A program made the position numbers and the translations under genes. From assembly GCF_050947875.1 (NCBI RefSeq), contig NC_134572.1, positions 128,634,105 through 128,698,104 on the forward strand: 64,000 nt of DNA. Reading direction: 5' to 3'. This document shows positions 59,881-64,000 of this stretch, in pieces. Origin of the DNA: Dermacentor variabilis. Its lineage: Eukaryota; Arthropoda; Arachnida; Ixodida; Ixodidae. Position 1 is the first letter of the stretch. Every line of letters starts with the position of its first letter. The notes beneath the pieces were generated by a model. The model had not been told where the DNA came from. It did not search any database and saw nothing but the letters and a program-made list of their open reading frames with translations.

Positions 59881-60780
59881 CTATCGAAACAAGTACAGCC
59901 CGTGTTGCCAAACCAGCTTTCGATATTAGTCCGAGTCTTCCCATAAATGTGCAAGAAGAGCTAAAAGGTCTCATTTGAGGCATTTGATACACGAAGTGCT
60001 TTTAGTCGTATACAAGTATTCGGCCAACACCACTTGCTAACAGAACAATGTGCTTAACCTCTCCGTCAGAGCCCCTGCGAAATCTCGACGTGAGACCGCG
60101 AACCTGTCGAAAAGCCGTCGAAAAGCACGTGGGCGTCTCCTGTTGTCTCTGTGAATAAAAGCCATGGAACCCTGCATTTCTCCATTGATTACCGTCGCCT
60201 GAACAAAATCACGAAGAATGCATACCCCTTCGCACTGATTAACAAGGCCTTGAAATAGCTCTGCATTGCAAATTATTTTTGTCGATGGATCTCAAGACTG
60301 GCTACTGGCACAATAAAGTCGGCGAGAGGGATGGAGAGGACATGCCTCCATCACGCCCTACTGCCGCCCTACTGCCTCTGTGGGTTGAAGGTCATGCCGT
60401 TCGGACTTTGCTAAGCACGTGCAACGTTCCAGCGCGTGATGTACGCAGTTTCTTCACACTTAAAGTGGCAGACTTCTCTCGTCTACTTCGAATATATTGT
60501 CGACTTTGCCGCGAACTTGGACGCTCACCTTAGGCGGTATCGGACAGCATTTGAAGCGGTCATGTCAACGGAACCCAACCTGAAACCGGAAAAGTGCCTC
60601 GTCGCTAACGAAGAGCTCCTGCTCTTTGACCACGTCACCAGAAAGTACAAAGTCCACCCTGATCTACAAAAGACGGCTTCTATCGCAAAGTTCAAGCAGT
60701 CCATCGACAAAAAAGCAGTGCGCAGATACCGTGGCTTTTGTGCCTGCGACACGTAATTTTCCAATTTTCCACGCATGACC
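59861..60780 (+). pseudogene. Gypsy RT with linker, after the CR1-like insertion
   Basis: The linker resumes as IEADSDSLLL. RT entry blocks near 60,055-60,130 are degraded. IDYRRLNKITKNAYPF (60,190-60,235) keeps the D-Y-R-x-L-N motif. MDLKTGYWHNKVGERDGEDM is domain A, LKVMPFGLC-like bases lie near 60,385-60,410, and LKWQTSLVYFEYIVDFAANL carries the palm motif, where Y-L-D-D has become Y-F-E-Y. TEPNLKPEKCLVANEELLLF follows. The catalytic aspartates are lost and the frame changes at least four times. Confidence 0.7.
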
Positions 60781-61330
60781 GACCCACTGACCGATGTTAC
60801 AAAATCTGTCGTTGAGTTCAAATGGGAAAACCTCAAATCGAAGCAGTCCAAGAGCTGAAACGGTGCGTGCAGCTACCACCAGCACGCGTTCAATTCGACG
60901 ATGATGCCAATATCGAAATCCACACCGACGTAAGAAGCTTGGTATTCGGCGCCGTGCTTATCTTGAAAGAACTAGGATTTATTGAAAGCATCATAGCTTA
61001 CGCTAGCCGGTGGCGATTCAAAGTAGAAGCCAATTATCCAGGATTTAAAGGAATGCCTTGTTGTAATTCGGGCTACAGCAAAATTTCGACCCTATCTCCA
61101 TGGTAGGCCATTCAAAGCGGTAAACGACCCCCACGCCTTGTGCTGGCTGGCAAACTCAAAGGGCCCTTCAGACCACTTGATAGAGCCTGAGGCTGGAAGA
61201 ACTCCACATCAGGGTCAAGTCAGGACGGAAACACTTTCAGGGCAACTGCTTGGCTCGCGCCCTATTGACCCCTCATCGCTCGACCGCCAAGACTGTTCCC
61301 ACTTTCATGGGAACAATCAGCGCGGATAAC
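60781..61330 (+). pseudogene. Gypsy RNase H, broken
   Basis: FNFPRMTDPLTDVTKSVVEF with KWENLKSKQS is the connection. In another frame VQFDDDANIEIHTDVRSLVF (expected T-D-A-S) keeps the first aspartate, IIAYASRWRFKVEANY the Y-A-S-R block, and KFRPYLHGRPFKAVNDPHAL with CWLANSKGPSDHL the second-aspartate region (V-x-D-x-H-A-L-C-W-L). After about 61,200 the sequence can no longer be followed, so integrase is absent or unrecognisable. Confidence 0.65.
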
Positions 61331-62314
61331 TAAGCTCAGCAGCAATGGAGGCGTGGATTTGCAACGTGCGCTAACAAACATTGCGACTTGATTTTGTTGC
61401 TTTTCTTTCTTTGCAACCTGTGTATATTGTTTTTTTACTTTTTTGTTAATTGCCACTGTGGGCGGATGCTTTAAGAAAGAGACATTAACACTTGTACTGC
61501 TTTATCCTTTTTTCCGGGGACAACATTTCAGCCGCTAAAAGCTGAAAGTTATTGCTCAGTGCAAGACGCGTCAGCATGCCTTCAAACGTACTCAAATCTT
61601 CGCGTTGTTTCTTCTCTGTTGCCTGTGTTCTCGCCGACCCTTCTGTGATAAAACTCTACGCGCGACGCGAATAGTGTTGTACTTTATGGAAGGTATGTGG
61701 ATACCAGCGATGACGCTGAAACCATCGACAAGTGATGTATAAAAGTCGACGTGAGTCAACCGCAGATCAGATTTCGATAATCGCATAGCGTGCTCGCTGC
61801 TAATATTGTGCTTCGTGATTTGCTGGGCTAAGATTTGCCAAGAAACAGTTTCGTCATTTGCATTGTGGCCCTGTGCTTGTTCACCGTAACTACATCTTGA
61901 CACTACACCAAATTTGGGAATTATGTCGAGGCTTACGGGAATCTTAATTTGAACTGTAATGACTTGCCAACGAAACACTGTTCCAAGTTCTGTTATATGT
62001 AAAGACCAGGAGAGGCAATCATAGCTATAAAGAACGACCTTTTGCTAGAAGCCTAAAATGTATTTGATCAGTTATTTATGTGACGGAAGTGGTTGAGGAG
62101 TTCCGTCCGTTTGAAGTTTGAGGAATAAAGCAGCACTGAGGTAAAAACCTTGTAAGTCACCAAGTGGAACAGCTTCATTGTGCTAGTGACGACAGCAAGA
62201 TGGCGTAAAGGGTAGATAATTCTCTCCGCGGAAAAACACAACAGCGCTTTTACTGAATGACACTCTTTCGAACTCTCAACATGTCATCGTTCAGTTAAGA
62301 TTTTTTTAAACCGT
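61331..62314. other. Unassigned A/T-rich interval
   Basis: No coding motif. A T-rich run lies at about 61,390-61,445. The minus-strand frame 61,978-61,592 shows no recognisable family. This interval might hold the lost integrase and LTR of the gypsy element in unrecognisable form. Confidence 0.4.
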
Positions 62315-62878
62315 GTGCTCGTATGTCAAGATCCCGTTGCAGTGAAGCCCAAGTTATTGTGTTCGACGGTTCGATGGGCGTCTAATAAATGCAAAAGCAT
62401 TTCTGTTCTTGCCCAACTAGAAAACTGTCGATCTGTCCCGAATCGCTTTCAAGAACGCTCCCACAGCAGCGAGCGGATTACCTTCCGGCTGTCTCTAGCT
62501 TCAACGCGAACTACGCCACCAGAACACAGGCCACACGAGGCTGTCACCACTCGCCGCGCTGAGCCCCATCGCAGATCGTTTCAGGAATTGTACCAGCGCG
62601 TTTTCCCCAACGCCAACTCAGCGGCGAGAACAAAGAGCACACAAGGCTGTCAGCAGTTGGCGCTCTCTGTCACCTTCGCAGATGAACATCATCTGCGAAA
62701 CGCTATGGTTTACACTGTGGTGGTTGTAGCGCGGCTTTCATCCCGTTTTAAGTGGGGCCTAGGATGTGGAGCTGAAGACCTCGTGCTCGTTCGGAAGGGT
62801 GCTGATGGGCGACCATCAGCAACCGACCGATTACTTATTCTTGCATCATCCCTTCTGCCGGATGATGGGTGGTCGTGA
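62315..62878 (+). other. 187-codon open frame of unknown nature
   Basis: The frame is GC-richer than its surroundings and rich in arginine, serine and threonine (for example SERITFRLSLASTRTTPPEH). I recognise no domain, signal peptide or zinc motif. A shadow frame on the minus strand (62,952-62,710) overlaps. Two similar blocks, CACGAGGCTGTCA (about 62,533) and CACAAGGCTGTCA (about 62,639), suggest internal duplication. A coding role is unproven; repeat sequence is more likely. Confidence 0.25.
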
Positions 62879-63079
62879 TGTTGTGGGACGAGATTGGAGG
62901 GGGCTGTTCTTGCACTACTGCAAGGCTGTGTGAGTGGCCTGCGAAAGGTCATCCTCTTGTTCTGCCGCCCAGTTACTGGTAGTTTACACGGTTATGCCAT
63001 ACGCACAATGAGCACGTTGGATCACGAGTATGGTGCCTTATTTCGGCACCAGGCGATATTATTGCTATATTTAATAGCG

Positions 63080-63310
63080 TTGCCAATACTACCATGATTC
63101 GGGTGCGCATCGGTTGAGTGTGTGGAGAGCTGTGGTGAATATATTGCCGATTCGGGCTGTCGCCATGGTATCGGTAAGATACGTGTTCATGTCATTGTAC
63201 GTGTTGCGACCGCTGTGGCTCACGTTTTGGTTCTCGAGAATAGTGGGATCAACGATATTGTCGAAGGCGCCTTTTTGCTGGAGGGTCATGACCACCACGG
63301 TATTATTCTG
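63080..63310 (-). pseudogene. I-like reverse transcriptase fragment
   Basis: The minus frame 63,298-63,089 reads QQKGAFDNIVDPTILENQNV (domain A: K-G-A-F-D-N-V, with the preceding catalytic aspartate replaced) and YNDMNTYLTDTMATARIGNI, the A-to-B spacer as in the element at 37,400-37,540. It then ends in RCAPES where G-T-P-Q-G-S is expected. It is a short, isolated fragment. Confidence 0.6.
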
Positions 63311-64000
63311 TGTGACGTGTCCAAGAGATATTATTTTAGTTGGATAGGAATGTTCTTAATGGAAAGATTTGTTCGGAAGCCTAACATATGTCAGGGAGGA
63401 CGTGGTTAAAATTCAGGCATGGTAGGCGTCTGTTCAGGACCATATACTCTCATGTTTTTACAAAGCGACAGGTGGAGGTGATAGGTCTGTAGCGGCCGTT
63501 TATGTCCGTCCTTTCGTTGTCCCGCCCGTGGGGGCATTTGCCCCATTCCAAGAAATCCAGTTTGCCTCGCCGTGGGGGTCATTGCCAACTGATGTCTCTC
63601 AGAAAGAAAGCGCCTGCCCGACTGGGCTGCCACCACTTCCACTGGGCAAATTTGTTTTTACTTTTGAATAAAGCCAGTCAGCTATCCGTTCTCCATGTGT
63701 GAAAACCTGTATTCCTTCCCTCCCCTAAACCCAGCTGCCAAGAGTTCTCAGTTGAGGCTGGCATAGTAGCACGCTGGGCTTCAAAATTAGATTTTTTTAT
63801 TGTATGCTTAAATAGATTGTGTTCAGTCCTCTCCTTACAGCAGTTGATTATGATCTAGGGGGTTTGCAGGGAAGAGCAATCAGATTTAAGAAACTTGATG
63901 GTTATCTTGTCCTTGGCCAGGGTTGTTTCTTTGAAGCCTCATAGTGGTCGGTTGATTTCCCATTATATAAAAGGCCGATCAATGAGTGTGCTTTAAATCC
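63311..64000. other. Unassigned interval at the right edge
   Basis: The minus frame 63,642-63,406 and the plus frame 63,502-63,702 contain no motif I recognise. Part of it may be remains of the RT fragment's element. Confidence 0.35.

Larger units (their letters stand above)
56500..61330 (+). mobile_element. Ty3/gypsy element split by a CR1-like insertion
   Basis: The domains occur in order on the plus strand: gag (56,570-57,030 and 57,150-57,420), protease and linker (57,840-58,485), [CR1-like insertion 58,490-59,860], then RT (60,150-60,770) and RNase H (60,780-61,200). A small repeat also interrupts gag at 57,040-57,140. Integrase and 3' LTR are not recognisable; the pol ends near 61,330. 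Many frame changes and stops. The 5' LTR is not found. Confidence 0.65.

Overview
This window looks like repeat-dense intergenic DNA from an arthropod nuclear genome. The best guess is a hard tick (Ixodida). The basis is the mix of repeats seen by eye: several Ty3/gypsy lineages, RTE elements ending in (TGA)n, RNase H-bearing I-clade elements ending in (TC)n, L2/CR1-like elements, Penelope-like elements with GIY-YIG or hammerhead signatures, and a tRNA-derived SINE resembling the tick Ruka family. The species assignment rests on recognition, not on a search. I found no intact host gene, no rRNA or functional tRNA gene, no CRISPR array and no prokaryotic operon. Nearly every recognisable coding stretch is a decayed retroelement protein, so almost all coding calls are pseudogenes.

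Layout. 0-6 kb: mostly unassigned, with the 3' end of a non-LTR element at the left edge, a GC-rich patch (1.4-2.3 kb) and a basic STPR-like protein remnant on the minus strand (4.6-4.7 kb). 6.1-8.7 kb: a decayed gypsy element followed by an RTE 3' end. 9.4-13.2 kb: a nearly full-length but badly decayed L2-like element (ORF1 with a 2A-like motif, endonuclease, RT), facing a second L2-like element tail to tail (15.5-13.6 kb, minus). 17.5-18.5 kb: a GC-rich insertion. 18.9-25.1 kb: a minus-strand gypsy element with a second gypsy element (19,689-23,406, LTRs and a short target duplication visible) nested in its protease region. 25.4-29.3 kb: an I-clade non-LTR element with only a few breaks. 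30-30.8 kb: the 3' part of another non-LTR element. 31.4-32.1 kb: a pair of nearly identical 200-bp direct repeats. 33.1-35.1 kb (minus) and 35.85-39.34 kb (plus): two more I-clade elements on either side of a Penelope-like fragment carrying a hammerhead-like core. 39.34-42.0 kb: a 5'-truncated gypsy element with RT, RNase H, integrase, polypurine tract and part of an LTR. 43.5-44.3 kb: an RTE remnant. 44.35-55.07 kb: a second copy of the 10.97-18.87 kb segment, interrupted by a minus-strand RTE (45.14-48.28 kb) and a Penelope-like element with 169-bp inverted ends (52.33-54.95 kb). 56.05-56.29 kb: a SINE. 56.5-61.3 kb: a gypsy element split by a CR1-like insertion. 63.1-63.3 kb: an RT fragment.

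The main structural result is the pair of diverged, directly repeated composite segments (A, about 10,975-18,866; B, about 44,345-55,070). Because the insertions differ between copies, each copy gives the empty site for events in the other: the RTE and Penelope insertions are specific to B, the 1-kb GC-rich insertion is specific to A, and a deletion at the tail-to-tail L2 junction is specific to B. The youngest-looking pieces, judged by few stops or near-identical repeats, are the Penelope-like element with inverted ends, the I-clade elements, the gypsy element at 39.3-42.0 kb and the 200-bp direct repeats. All coordinates of element ends are estimates by eye unless a repeat boundary is stated.
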